DNA of 64,000 nt from Ornithodoros turicata (Eukaryota; Arthropoda; Arachnida; Ixodida; Argasidae), in contig NC_088206.1 of assembly GCF_037126465.1 (NCBI RefSeq), forward strand, positions 57,454,841-57,518,840, given 5' to 3'. Below the pieces are notes generated by a model, which was given only the letters and a program-made list of their open reading frames with translations, was not told where the DNA came from and did no database searches. Every line of letters begins with the position of its first letter. The stretch's first letter is position 1. Below, in pieces: positions 37,471 to 49,011 of the stretch. Made by a program: the position numbers and the translations under genes.

Positions 37471-37633
37471 AGTAGTACTGTACGCAAGGTCGGTTTACGC
37501 GCGTGCGTACACTAGAAGCTTTTGCGAGAGCATCTCACAGGATTCCGGCTACTTCATCGCCTCCAATGTTTCATTAGTTAAACCATGTGTTAAGTTGACA
37601 AAATGGCGTCGATGCAGGTTAGCTGATGGATGA

Positions 37634-37917
37634 TTTTTTTTAAATTCCGTATTAGCGTCGCGAAGCAACTGTGGCTATGAGCGGCGTACAGACGTGGACA
37701 GATGGAGAGAGGACAGCAGGAAGGAGTGGGGGACAGAGGGGTTAGTATGCGTCCTAGGCCGACTTCAGGGGAACTGCGCCGGCATTCGTCTGGAAAGTCT
37801 TCGGAAAAACCCGAGAAAACCTCAGACAGCACAGCCGCTGACAGGATTCGAACCCGTGTCACCTCCCAGTCTCGGCGTGGAAAGCGGCCACCCTAACCAC
37901 TGTGCCACGGGAGCTGG
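37634..37917 (-). mobile_element. tRNA-derived SINE, Ruka-like body with a different head (copy A3)
   Basis: A perfect 14-bp target duplication TAGCTGATGGATGA (37620-37633 and 37918-37931). The body and 3' end match copies A1 and A2. The head reads CCCGTGGCACAGTGGTTAGG with box B CGGGTTCGAATCC, a different tRNA-like sequence from the GGCATGGCCGAG head of the others. Confidence 0.9.
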
Positions 37918-38144
37918 TAGCTGATGGATGAACTCCATAATGTAAACGTCTAAGCCTGGGCACACAGAGGGACGACACGAACACACGACATAGTTCAGAC
38001 CGAAATACAAAACATAGTGAAGGTACAAAGTAACATAAGAAATGTTTTATGATATACACGTATATATTTTTTATTTTGATGACGTTGTTTGGAAATTTTT
38101 AAACATCAAGAGTGTTTTTGCTCCGACCTAGAACGCATAGCGTC

Positions 38145-38182
38145 TTATCGTAGCGTACGGAAAATGATAGGGTACGTTGCAC
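38145..38182. repeat. Relic of a GCACTAAA-ended MITE
   Basis: GCGTACGGAAAATGATAGGG followed by TACGTTGCACTAAAAC resembles an arm of the element at 54824-54972. It lies directly beside the LINE 3' end and has no partner arm nearby. Confidence 0.4.
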
Positions 38183-38189
38183 TAAAACT

Positions 38190-38690
38190 AAACAACAATA
38201 ACTTTATTTGCAGACGATGAATGGGAGATTTCATCTCCAGGGGCGATACTCTACCCCATTGCTGGTGGGGATGCGGGAAATGAAATAATAAGGCCCTTCC
38301 CAATAACGATCGAAGTCCTATGCTGTCCAAAAAACGTCAAAAGAGCTTGAGGGTAGCGCTGGATCTGGCCAAGACCAAAGCAATTTTGAGATGGGGGGGG
38401 GGGGGGGGGGGGGGGGGCGTCCAGCTGATCAAGAGACCCGGAGAGTGCGGTTCGGGAAGGTTGGTAGTGTTGGCAATGAAGAAGAATGTGTTCTAGGTCC
38501 TCTAGAGCACCGCAGCGAACAGCAGCTGTGCGAGTCAACTTGTCTCAAGCTGTAACGCCACTGAGTTGTAAGGGCCACATGGAGTCGCATCAAATGAATT
38601 AATGCAGCATCTTGACGAGAGGTGTTTCGTGGCGTGCGGAAAGCGAGCGTTGAATCAACTCTTCTCAGCATAGACGGGGGGAGAATGTCG
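38190..38690 (-). mobile_element. LINE 3' end with C-terminal ORF fragment
   Basis: On the minus strand the frame starting near 38671 gives FRTPRNTSRQDAALIHLMRL, then after a frameshift VRCGALEDLEHILLHCQHY, the Cys/His arrangement found at the C-terminus of several LINE ORF2 proteins. A 26-base G run (38391-38417) interrupts the following coding part. The 3' UTR ends with AATAAAGTTATTGTTGTTT. It is 5'-truncated and frameshifted. Confidence 0.7.
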
Positions 38691-39014
38691 GTTGTCCATT
38701 GGCGGGAAGCCAGGGGAGTGTAACTAAACCTTCCGTAATCCTCGGTCCGGCCTTGAACAGACTGCTCGTTCCCCCGAAATGACTTTCTATTGTGTTCTCA
38801 ACTGGTGTTCCTTTCCCTTCTGTTTGTATATTTCTTGTTTTGTGAAGTAAAATTTTCAGCTGTGTTTGAGACTTCGTGTTGTGTCTGACCCTTCGTGTTC
38901 CCTAGTCTCGGGGTTTTTACATTATGCGTCATCTTCACCAGCTCGCTTGCTTCCTACCCATTTTTTAATTGTAAAACTCTCTGATATGGCGCGTGGCGAT
39001 TGTTTGATCTTCAG

Positions 39015-39269
39015 CATAGCTCGCGTGGCTCAGTGTTTAGCGTGCTGGCCATGTCACGTCGAGACTGGGAGGTACCCGGGTTCGAATCCCGATGCCAGCT
39101 GTGCTGTATGGGGGTTTTCCTCAGACGCTTTCAGACATATGTCGACACAGTTCCCTTAGAAGTCGGCCCGGACCGCACATTCCCCAGGGCGTCAGTCGTG
39201 ACGTTGCCCACATCTGTGAGGCCGGCAACGGCGAGCCCTTTCACCATCATCATCACCACCACCACCACC
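39015..39269 (+). mobile_element. tRNA-derived SINE with alternative head and tail (copy B2)
   Basis: A perfect 13-bp target duplication GTTTGATCTTCAG (39002-39014 and 39270-39282). Head TAGCTCGCGTGGCTCAGTG, box B GGGTTCGAATCC, shared middle (TATGTCGACACAGTTCCCTT, AGAAGTCGGCCC) and the same 3' part as copy B1, ending in (CAC)n. Confidence 0.9.
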
Positions 39270-39339
39270 GTTTGATCTTCAGACAGCATCTGTTCGTCTT
39301 ACTCTTTTAGGAGGTCTTACTCTTTTAGGTCTTACTCTT

Positions 39340-39570
39340 TTAGTCATGTCCCGCTTACACGGAGCTCTGTTAACCGGAAAGCTCGATATCCGAGCAAAAA
39401 GGTGTCAGAAAGGTCCTCAATTCCATTAGTTATCCGGGATTCGGTGTCCGTATCCAGGTGCGGAATATTAGCGAAATTCCGGACGACCCCATAGGTAATT
39501 TGACTCAGTTATCCCGAACCCAGGCGAGGCTGCGCAAGCTCGCACCCGCTTATCCAGACAGCGTGGCAGC
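39340..39570. repeat. Possible pogo/Tigger-like relic
   Basis: Words GTTAACCGG, GATATCCGAGC, GTTATCCGGG, GTTATCCCGAAC and CTTATCCAG recur in one short region, reminiscent of pogo-type termini. Ends were not defined, so this is tentative. Confidence 0.25.
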
Positions 39571-39714
39571 GCGTGTCCCGGAGACGCCCTATAATACGGC
39601 TAGCGACCAGCCAAACGTGCTGCCGGGAGAGAGAAGGGCCGGTCACGGAATGCAATAAAGCAGCCGTTAAGCCGGTTAACCTACACGGCTCCCGCAGCCT
39701 CTCAAGTGTTTGGC

Positions 39715-40410
39715 TTCGGCATGCGTACATGCAGGATTTGGCTATTCTTTGCACTGAATTGGCTACTTCCTGACTTGGGAAACGGCAACTTGGCTATTAT
39801 CTGGCTACTTTGCGGATACTTCTTGGTGCTACGTTTGAGACTCCTCTGTACTCAAAATCGGGATGGTCTTCATCGTGGCACCCTATCAAATGCCGCAGTA
39901 CGATACGTTCATTTCTCTCTCCCTCGATGACCGGCACTCTCTCACTCAGTGTGATGTCATCGAAACTGATTTCTCTTGGTGTCCTCGGGTTTCAGTACTC
40001 GTTGAAGAACACCCGGGTGGGTAAAATCCTTGCACAAATAGAGAGTGAATTAACATCATGCGAATTATCATGAGCTTTGTCGTCTGGTTACACAGTGGCC
40101 GCTAGGCCCTGTACGTTCGTTGTGTGTTTTATGTTTAGAGTGGGAGCTCAAGGCTTCGTACGCACGACCCTGGTCATGCATTCTTTCTGAAAATGGCATC
40201 TTCCTCACGAACTCGACCCGAAGGTTTTCTTGCTAATTCGTCACTGTACATCGCATGTGCTCTAGTCGAAATGACAGTTACGCATTCATGGTACAAGTAC
40301 CTTCGAGGAGCTCAGCACACCAGTGGCTACAGAATTGGCTACATACAAGGAGAATCGACTACTTTTGGCTAGTTTCTCATCGAGCTTGGCGACTTTCCTG
40401 GCGGATTTCC
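39715..40410 (+). repeat. Old repeat with TTGGCTA/GGCTACTTTGCGGATAC motif
   Basis: ACTTGGCTATTATCTGGCTA followed by CTTTGCGGATAC at 39787-39820 recurs inverted at 5468-5535. TTGGCTAGTTTCTC and TTGGCGACTTTCC near 40370-40400 look like a further degraded piece. Class unknown; no gene seen in this stretch. Confidence 0.35.
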
Positions 40411-41929
40411 TTCCCTCGTCATCCTTTCATGTGAACCTTTTTGGAATGTGGTAGGGTCCTGCACTCAACGCAGGGAAACATCCCCCACTATCATCATCAT
40501 CCATTCATCTGTGTTGTTGTTGTTGTTGGCGACTTTCCAGGATTTTGACCTGGCAACCATGGTCCGTAGTACATGTACGCAACTGCATATTGATGTTGTA
40601 AATTTACACGTTTTAGCATGACAAAATAAATCAAGAACTCAATAAGTGGGACTTGAACTGGGATTCGTATGAAATATGTAACATGAACAATAAACAAAAG
40701 AGGACACAAAAGGTATCATAGGCAGACAAGCTGCATCAAAGCAGCACGTTAGGAAACGGAGAGCACGGGAAGAGGGAGAATATATAATTATTAGAAGACA
40801 AAAAGAAAGGGGCGAAAAGCGGAAAGGTCAGCCAGTTGTGTCGACTTGCTATTCCGCAAGAATATAAGCAGAAAATAAAGTAACCAAAACCAACTAAATA
40901 AAACAAGCTAGAAAGAAACTAACAAATTCACCAAAGGAGAGAGAGGGATCAGAGAGAGAGAGAGAGACAGATCAAAGGAAGAGAGAGAGAGAGACAGCAC
41001 GGGAAGGGAAGGCAATCCTCGGAGCATTGGTACTTCCTTTAGATTCAAGGGACAGAACCAAGAAGGAATACTAAGAACAGAAACACATATGTTTAGGTAA
41101 CCCCTATCCCACTCAGGCGTTCCTCGTTTGCTTTTCTCAACAGCCGACCAGTTCCAAGTTCTCACCAATGCCAACAATTCCGTGCTCCATGCAAAGGGCG
41201 TCATCCAAACACGGCAACACGTACACTATTTTCGTTCCTTTGTTTATTCTCCCTCGGCGGTCTTCTTCCGAGCCACCGGTAGTAGGGGCAGGAAGCTCTC
41301 AGCGACTTTCGCCAAACAGCAACCAGCCCTAAAGTCAGCGTGCCGTTGTTCATGCGGGGCAAGGACGTGACCGTCTCGCTCATACCCCACGACTACCGGA
41401 TCGATGCTTTTCCACCGTCATTTCAGCGCTTCTATTTATAAATACTAGACGAGTCGCGAAAAAAGGCAGCGCTCCCACACCGTGGCCATCTGGTTCTTCG
41501 TACATATAGTCCGAATGACGACCGCCGCAACGCACGCTGCGGAATGCCGTGCAGTATATGGTAGGCTGTAATAAGGGGGCGACGCATTTCGCCCGTACCA
41601 TTTTCTGTGCCTCGTATGTCGGATTTTACGTCACTCCTCCCGACTCGACTCGTTCTATTACCTCCCCGCAGTATTCTCTGATTTTCTTTCCTTTATTTCC
41701 CTTCGCTCTTTCCCACAAGAAAATTTCTGGGTATTCGCGAATATTGATATGATATCAAAGATCGTACTACGTACCATACAATTTTAATGCGGTACCTAGG
41801 GACGTGCTTACCGAAAAAAAACAAAACGTGGCGCGAGGAAACTAATCAGAAATAGTTGTTTCTGAAAGGTTGATGAGTACTGGCGTGGCATTAATAACAC
41901 ATGTACGTTGCATTTTCATCTTGCATTGT
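40411..41929. other. No recognisable gene; (GA)n tract
   Basis: A broken (GA)n tract runs from 40941 to 40995. A (GTT)n run lies at 40512-40527. No exon was recognised. Confidence 0.4.
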
Positions 41930-42195
41930 ATTGTTGTGACTGTGTATTTGCACTAATTGTATCGTTCTTTTGCAAAATACTGCTGTAATGGGTCCTTTTT
42001 TATTCCTTACTTGTTCAGTTTCTTTTTTTTTTTTTTCATCATCTTTCTTCAAAGCTATGTAAGTGCATAAATACTGGTGTTAGTGACTGCCTGCCATCTA
42101 GCAAGGAGGGTCCACACGCCAAAAGGCATAGGCCATCCTGTTTTCTTTTCAATGTGTGAAACCAGCATGGAATAAAGTTTATTATCATTATTATT
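41930..42195 (+). mobile_element. LINE 3' UTR and tail
   Basis: A T-rich stretch with TTGTTGTGACTGTGTATTTG leads into CTAGCAAGGAGGGTCCACAC and GCCAAAAGGCATAGGCC, then GGAATAAAGTTTATTATCATTATTATT, that is a poly(A)-like signal followed by an ATT-repeat tail. This is how several non-LTR elements end. No ORF2 remnant is recognisable upstream. Confidence 0.45.
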
Positions 42196-43788
42196 CGGAT
42201 TCCTCGAATACCGAAGCGAATAATTGTGTGTCCGAATCGCATAGGACATTCTGTATTCTAATTTCGAATCCAAGGAATGCCTCTTTCACACCAGATATTA
42301 AGTATCTGACAAGTTTCGAGGCTGTTTGCGTAAGCCCGAAAACACCACCAGAGAAGGTATACGGGAGAGTAACTGCTGTTTCATGCGAAGTCGCTGACCA
42401 TGTATCCGTACATATGCTGTACATGCATACGGTTCGGTTGTGTAACTATTATGCTATACTATCGTTTCGTATTTAAAATGGCATTACATTGACAACTCAG
42501 CAACAGCTTTTTTTAGGGTGCTTCAAGTGAGGAATAATTTTGCAGTGGAAAGAAAACAATGCTCAGCAATTTAATATTACGCGGATTAATATCTGAATGG
42601 AGATGAAACCCCGCTGGACAATAACGAAAGTGTTGCTTTCCAAACGGATAATTTACTGTCAGAAATACGATCTTTTTGGTACGCGTCGCGTCGTTGAAGA
42701 GGGACGATACATCCAATTTGCATGATTCTAGCGAGGTCCGTGTGCGAGTGTTGCGCTGAGAAGAAGAAGAAGAGAGAAAAAAAGCTAATAAACGCCCGAG
42801 TTGGATGCATAATGCATCTAAATATCTGTCAAAATGTTGGTGCTCAAAACGGATATAAGCCATTTCAAGAAAAGCAAAATTTCGGTATTTGCATGCACTC
42901 TCAATCGTTAATTTCGCGAGACATGAAACAGAGATCAATATTTCGCTGCAACAATGAAAATCTTCCCATCTTTTCCCAATTACCACCAAAGTGTTACGTT
43001 CAGTGTTATATTTAGGTCCCTTTTTCCTCCGTGCAACTGCATGGGACCTGCGCGAGGTGATGCTCTTTTTTCTTTCCTTTTTTTCACAGTCAAAAAGTGC
43101 AATTTCTTCCACCCCCACAGTGCGCACAATTAGGCAAAGGTACTCAGAAGCCATAATCTTTCAAGCCTCGTTAGCTCGAGCTTGAATAAATGAGCTTAAG
43201 TTGGCTTCTCCTAGTCGGGGTCACGTTTTCCCATCCAGCGCCTCACTAATTATTTACTCATTCCATCCCCTTACCTGCAAAGCTGCTCAAAGTATAATTG
43301 CGGGACTACACGGCGACCGCCCGCGCTTCATTAATGTCCTCCTCCCTAAACGAAGCCCCCCGCATGCAAATTCCCCGACTTGTATCCGCTTTAACTGCGC
43401 ACACAGAAGTATGCATGCAAACACGTGGCACAATCCCATCCCAATGTATCAGTACATGCGATATTTACAAAGACGGTCCCGCAAGAGGACAAAGAAGGAA
43501 TGTTGCTCTTACGGACTCAACTAGGCGGGATACGAGGCTGCGTGTTGTTCGTTCTAAAAATAGATGTTAGCGGATATGAACGCGCGACGCATCACTGTTC
43601 CGGGAGAGGACGCGTTGATGGCATGTTAGGTCCTTGCGATGACAAAGATGCAGTTAAAGAACGCCTGTTTCTGGACTGGACTGGTAGAAGCACAAAGGAA
43701 ATATCTACAGGGTGAATCTGAAGCAGGAAGTACTGTCAAAACGCGGTGTTGATATTCCATTCGAGTAATGCAATATTGACGTGCTCTG
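42196..43788. other. No confirmed gene
   Basis: The longest open frame of the window (42513-43154, minus, 213 codons) lies here. It has no recognisable domain, its composition is ordinary and AT-driven, and no splice pairs extend it. I leave it unassigned. Confidence 0.35.
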
Positions 43789-43955
43789 TTCTCTAACAGA
43801 CACAGGTCTACTGGACGAACTCCTCTGCACTATTGCGTTCGCGTGCGTGTTACGCTAACTCATCAAATCATATCAACCCACATGCATAGGGGCAGGGCCC
43901 CGCAGCCTAAAAGAGGAAACGCCCTAGGACATCATCGTCCATCATTTCACTGTTG
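43789..43955 (+). repeat. Dispersed repeat G, copy 1
   Basis: CAGACACAGGTCTACTGGAC, GCGTGCGTGT.A.GCTAACTCATCAA and CAACCCACATGCAT align in order with 62777-62960. No termini identified. Confidence 0.55.
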
Positions 43956-44639
43956 CTGCTGAAGACCGGAATAAGACAATGACATACCTATGCGTGTTGC
44001 GTACTGGAAGTGATGTCACTTTTTCTTAAAGCGGCAAGATCGAATCTAATCTCTGGCTAGGACTTTTTCTGTGGGTAATGTCAATGAAGAAGTGCCAGCA
44101 GCTGTATCGCACTAATACCGACCCACTAACATGGCGCGCCACCGGACATTTCCTACCTCTGAACGGCTTCCGATGCAGACGACAGTATGTAGCACCAGCA
44201 GAAACCCTCTTGCCCTGGGGCGCACAAACAACGATAACGAAACTTTATCCCTGGAGGATCTTCTCTTTTCTCACCAGGGAAGTATAATCCAACGGCGTGT
44301 ATAAATTTGTTTCCATTTACATTTAAACTGCAGCAGCGCGGTGCATGCCTGGCTACAACTCTCCATATCCTGGTACTGGGGAGCTGGTCAAAGCAGCAGC
44401 AACAACCTGTGCTGTGCGCCCTGGCGAACTACCTCAAGGACGTACGTGCTGAAGTAATATTTTAAATCACTCAATGCTTTGACATATCAAGCGTCATGGA
44501 ACAGCTGGTCGCATCAATCAGTGCGACCTACGTTTTCTTTTTCTCTCCTTTTTCTTTTTCTACTTCTAATCTAATCTTCATATCCACAAACTTCCGCAGG
44601 TGCTGTACCATACTGCATGATAAAAAGAGTGGTCGAACG
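43956..44639. other. No recognisable gene
   Basis: Only short frames; nothing recognised. Confidence 0.4.
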
Positions 44640-45456
44640 CGAGGGGGCCGATGTCACTACTCGACGGAACAGGTAACCATCTCACATATCCCATACCTTA
44701 GCGGACGCCAGGTAGTGTCACTACCTTCACCGTTTCCGGCTAAATGTTCCCTCTGCCCAAACGTTTTTACACCGCCATTGTAAGAGCTGCCTAAACAAGA
44801 CCCTATGTTTAGCGCCAGAAGACACGGTGCACATATTGCACAAGTGCGAGCGCTTCGCAGGATGTTGCGAAGTATTCAGGAGGTCGTTTGAAGGATTGTG
44901 TCATTAACTGGACTCAGCCATTAGTTGGACCCTGCTTGTTCTCTGTTATGCCGCTTGGTCACCTTGGAGTCTGTTTTTCCAGTTTTTTGTTTTCCTGTTT
45001 TCCACTTGTTTCGTTCACGCAGGGCTGGCGAAAGTGGTGGGGTTTTGTTCCGGGAGTCTGTTATGGGAGTAGACGAATGTGTCGTATGGTGATTTCAATT
45101 TCTCGCTTTTATTATTATTTTTTTCAACATCAACACCGTCCTACTTTCTTTTTTTAATCACGTGTCCTGGAGTAGCTTGTCCCGACTTTGCCGGGACTCC
45201 CATCTCGATATTTTTTTATTTTTCAATCAATCATTTCGGAGTGCCTTAGACAGACATAAAAATGGCTTTCTCAACAAAAAGGAAGATTGGCTCAGAGACT
45301 GGCCAGCAGTCTACAAACTCCACAGTTTCACCTCCTTCTTCAAGACTCTCGCGGAACGTTCACCGTTCTAGACAAGTAGGGGCACATCATCAATAGAAGC
45401 GTCTGGAGTAACCGGCACAACGTGTATTCAGGCTAACATCTCCATATTTTCCTGCC
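44640..45456 (+). mobile_element. Degraded LINE 3' region
   Basis: At 44820-44890 the frame reads DTVHILHKCERFAGC then CEVFRRSFE, resembling the His/Cys block at the end of LINE ORF2 proteins. It then decays into T-rich non-coding sequence. At 45400 the tail GTCTGGAGTAACCGGCACAA...CTAACATCTCCATATTTTCC matches the tail at 9.4 kb. The element is 5'-truncated and inactive. Confidence 0.45.
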
Positions 45457-46524
45457 ACAACCAGGCCGAGATACAGCTTCATTATATGAAAACCGTTTGT
45501 GTTAAAAATTGCTTTTTTGAAGAAAAAACGTGTTATAAGAAAATCGTTTACGATAACGACACCGTGAACTCACCGTACCTACCGGAACCAATGACAAAGT
45601 GCATGACTCAGAGTATCATTCTCTGAATGGGTACGGAAGATACAGTACATTATCAGTACAGCCTCATTATTATACAGCCACGCTATCAACGATCTACTAC
45701 AAACACACTCTATGGTATAGTGTCAGCATGCTGCCGTAACACTTACGTGTCTTTCCTATACAGTGTTTCCGTCTCTTATATCTCTTCCATCTCTATTATC
45801 TTCATAATGATGTTTTCACAAATTGCACGTGCTACTAAAGGTGCTATCTCGCACAGCGTCAGCGACAGTATACGTTCGACTAGTTCCCAAACCGGAACGA
45901 AACACAGATAGCAACTGTGATAACTGAGACCAGCAACCATATCGATTCATAACAGAGGCTATATAGCGATTCCAATCTATATGACACTATAAGTAATCAA
46001 ACTTTTCAACGGTTTCGTCTGGCAACGAGTCAATAGGAGAAACTGATGAATTCGTAATTCGTCTCTCAACGAACTGAGTCACACGCAGAATGCGTCGAGT
46101 ATAACTACGTCTATTATAAGGGTAAGTGCACACAGAGAAGGTCAATGTCGGCTATGCATTACGCGGTCTAGTCAAGTATTTCCGGGACAGTGAGGAGGAC
46201 ACCAAGTTCGAGAGCTGAGGGACCTCAGTCAAGAAGTGGAACACCCCCACCCCCCAAATCACGGGCCTTCGTTGGCTGTAAAAAATCTATCTTTCTTTAC
46301 TGCTTCCTCTATTTCATCTCTTCACGTTATTTTGTTAGCGCCCCGCTTTAAGTTCCATGGGGTAGACGAATCAACATTTGTGGAACTACCATAGTGCATA
46401 TTTTTCTTCGTACATCCATCCGCCTGCGCACCACAACCAGAAACCGAAACAGAATTCGCCCTCACAGAAAACAATGAAACAACAGCTGTACCAGAACAGA
46501 TTGAGCACATTTTGATTAGCTTAC
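45457..46524. other. No exon found; intron of the 46.5-kb gene if that gene is real
   Basis: This stretch lies immediately 3' of the minus-strand exon at 46525-46638. I searched it for a following exon and found none with convincing acceptor and frame. Confidence 0.35.
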
Positions 46525-46638
46525 CTCTGCGGCACCATCCTCTATCTTTTGCTTGAGCAATTGCGGCGTTTCTTCTTCCCCTATCGCGCCGTTCGCCACG
46601 GGGTTCGCCGCTGCCGAACCACCTGGACCGAGCACCAT
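46525..46638 (-). CDS. Candidate first coding exon of a host gene, product unknown
   Basis: On the minus strand an ATG at 46638 in good context (GCGAAGAAAATGG) opens 38 codons starting MVLGPGGSAAANPVANGAIG and ending QKIEDGAAE. The frame ends exactly at a strong donor, GCAGAG|GTAAGC. The exon is GC- and CG-richer than its surroundings, has the Ala/Gly-rich then acidic make-up of many cytosolic N-termini, and ends in phase 0. No signal peptide or membrane segment is seen. I do not recognise the protein and found no second exon; the next exon should lie at lower coordinates, perhaps beyond this window. This is the best candidate for an ordinary gene in the 64 kb. Confidence 0.55.
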
Positions 46639-47790
46639 TTTCTTCGCCGTTAATCTTTCTCCAAGTTGGTGAAATTAGTCAGTACCCACTTCACGACGAC
46701 CGCAGATCCGACCAGTTAAAAATATACACCTTTTTTTTTTTTCAAATTTTCTATCGACTTCCAAGGAACTAATCAGCTACGCACACAATATCTCCTTATC
46801 TAAATATATTATCGCTACGACACGCTTTATCTAAACCTAACGTGCGAACACCCTCACCGAAGTTGCGTCTATCTACGACTCAGCGGCAAGCTAAGACAAG
46901 GATTTGCCACCAACACGCCGAAGAGCGGCTAATCTTACCGAGTGCTACGATATTCTCGTACCTTATCTCTCGTCAGCTACCGTCACAGTAGGACGATCCG
47001 TGGCAGGATCAGTACCACAAATCGTTATCTATTTGGGCTCGATTCTATTTCTTTTTTTTTTCGCCAACCGCCAGACTAAACGGTCTCAATCTGAGGCCTT
47101 CCTTCTTGCAGTGTATCTGCTAGATTCAGCTATTTATCTGTCACCGGCGGCAGATGTCGGATTGTCGAGTTCCAGCAAAAAAAATACGTCGCGTCAAAAA
47201 TAAGCTACGATTGTTGCTGGCGACAATTCACAGCTGACATCCGTGCCACTCACGCAAGTTGACGACGTCGAAGATGCACAATCACGCACAACACTGGGAA
47301 CACTTCGTCGAAAGAGTACGCCGAAAAAAAATACTGGGCAACAGCCGAACACGGGTCTGTATGACGTACGAGTCGACCCTTTTCGGCGACTCCGGCCAAT
47401 ACGAGCGCTGTGGTTCGCAGACGGTGTAATCCGAACGGAAGATGGTTTACCGGAAACAGAGTATACCACGTAGGAAGCGTTGGCACACTGACATCAACTT
47501 AAAACAACGTTCCTCGATACCAAAAGCCACGCTTTGCACCGAGAAATCTTCGCACAGCTGGAGAAAGGAGCTCGATACTTTTAGCCGACCAACGTATCCA
47601 ACAGCCTTGACGCGCCACCACGAAACAGAACGTCTGCAGACAGTGTTTGGACACTGTTCCTACGAAAGCCGTAAGGAATAACCGAAGGAAACAGTTCGCA
47701 GCGAGCTTCACACAAAAGTACGGTCACGTAGAGGAGTTGTAATAATCCGAAAAGTCGTCGAAACAAAAGTGCGGAAGCTGAAGGTACGTG
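46639..47790. other. Upstream flank of the 46.5-kb exon
   Basis: It probably holds the 5' UTR and promoter of the minus-strand gene, but no TATA box or initiator could be chosen. Two plus-strand open frames (46904-47203, beginning at TTG, and 47243-47473) have no recognised domain. Confidence 0.35.
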
Positions 47791-47924
47791 GCCTGCAGAG
47801 CCGGCAAACCTAGGGTGGAAACAGCCCCATCCTGTCGTCCATGGGGGTTAGCGTCGAGTATGCGATGTGGCTGCTGTGGAACAAGGCTGAAGCAACACCG
47901 GCCGACCACTAGTGTGGTCCCGCG

Positions 47925-48080
47925 GGTACATTCGGGCCGGTATCGCGCGTCGTTTTCAACTGCGCCAGAGCAGCGCGCGCGCGACCAGCGCGAGCCCCGG
48001 TCACAGCGCACGCGTCGAATCATGCGCAGTGAACCGCTTGAGAGACACGTGGTACGGGTCTGGACGACGGCGCGGTAGTT
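47925..48080. promoter_or_regulatory. CG-rich block, possible promoter
   Basis: This stretch is much denser in CG dinucleotides than the rest of the window, with GCGCGCGCGACCAGCGCGAG and GCGCACGCGTCG, and contains an ATGCGCAGTG word of the NRF1 type. About 60 bases past its end an ATG at 48141 (context GGAAGCATGTTTC) opens MFRRVVFVLVLLQG, which looks like a signal peptide, but the frame stops after 17 codons and the only nearby donor (AAGG|GTACCT) is weak. It may be a promoter for a plus-strand gene divergent from the 46.5-kb exon. Confidence 0.3.
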
Positions 48081-48180
48081 GGGCAGTGCGGGTGTGCGAA
48101 AGCATTTCTGCTGCACGCTGAGTGTTGTGGTGTTGGAAGCATGTTTCGACGGGTGGTGTTTGTTTTGGTTCTCCTACAAG

Positions 48181-48957
48181 GGTACCTCGTGTAGCATCGT
48201 GTCTCTATTATATCTGGGTTCGTTCACGGAGCTGAGAATGTAGCTGTTTCTCGCGGAATGTAAACAAACATGTTGCAAGCGGGAAAGAGAATAATATACG
48301 GGACGAGACACACACACACATAAATGTTAGATGAAGATGAAAATGAGATGGGCGATTCACCGCCGTGGTGACGGTACGCTGCCCCATTGCAAAAGAAACG
48401 GCTGCATCGCAATTTCACATCGAGCGTACAGGCATGACTGTAATCTACATGGGAGGGGTGAAGCGAGGCATTTGATGTCATTAGCACCTGAACTGCACGA
48501 ATGTTATTTTCTTTACACAGTACGTATTTTTAGTATCGAAAAATCAACATTACTTTGCTGACACAAGTCCCTTCGTACGAGGGCAACGCGGCCGCTTCCG
48601 CCCACTTTATCTTTCATTCACGTAACTACCCGACTATGCCCCCTGCAAACACGCACTTACGTGCACGCATCACGATCAATATCGTCGATTCAAAAGCACT
48701 GCAGACTTACAAGACCCAGCCCTGACGCAACAAAAATAAATTAATAATAATAATTGGGAATTATGACAAGCGAGGCAAACAGTTCTCTGCACTTTCAACT
48801 TTAAAGCAAAACAGGCTCACGCTTTAGGCACTGGAAAAGCATCTTCCTGCTCCAGACCTCGGTGAAGTTGGCTGTGCCTTTCTGAACAAAATGCAGGTGA
48901 GGTTTCAGCCCGCCAATCAGAGACTCCCAAGCCTAAACTAAGCCTAGGGAAAGTGGA
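48181..48957. other. No recognisable gene
   Basis: Only short frames; no exon or repeat recognised. Confidence 0.4.
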
Positions 48958-48958
48958 G

Positions 48959-48990
<32 letters not shown>

Positions 48991-49011
48991 GGTGGTGGTG
49001 GTGGTGGTGCT
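48958..49011. repeat. (GTT)n(GTG)n microsatellite
   Basis: Five to six GTT units followed by about ten GGT/GTG units. The GTT part may be the tail of a lost LINE copy. Confidence 0.8.

Noticed and set aside
42513..43154. Longest open frame, 213 codons, minus strand
   Set aside because: No recognisable domain, no splice support, and opposite-strand frames of similar quality. Expected by chance in 64 kb of this composition; conservation would be needed to accept it.
46904..47203. 99-codon plus frame upstream of the 46.5-kb exon
   Set aside because: It starts at TTG rather than ATG, crosses a T-rich tract and has no domain.
48960..49011. CRISPR-like regular repeat
   Set aside because: It is a trinucleotide microsatellite; there are no spacers and the DNA is eukaryotic.
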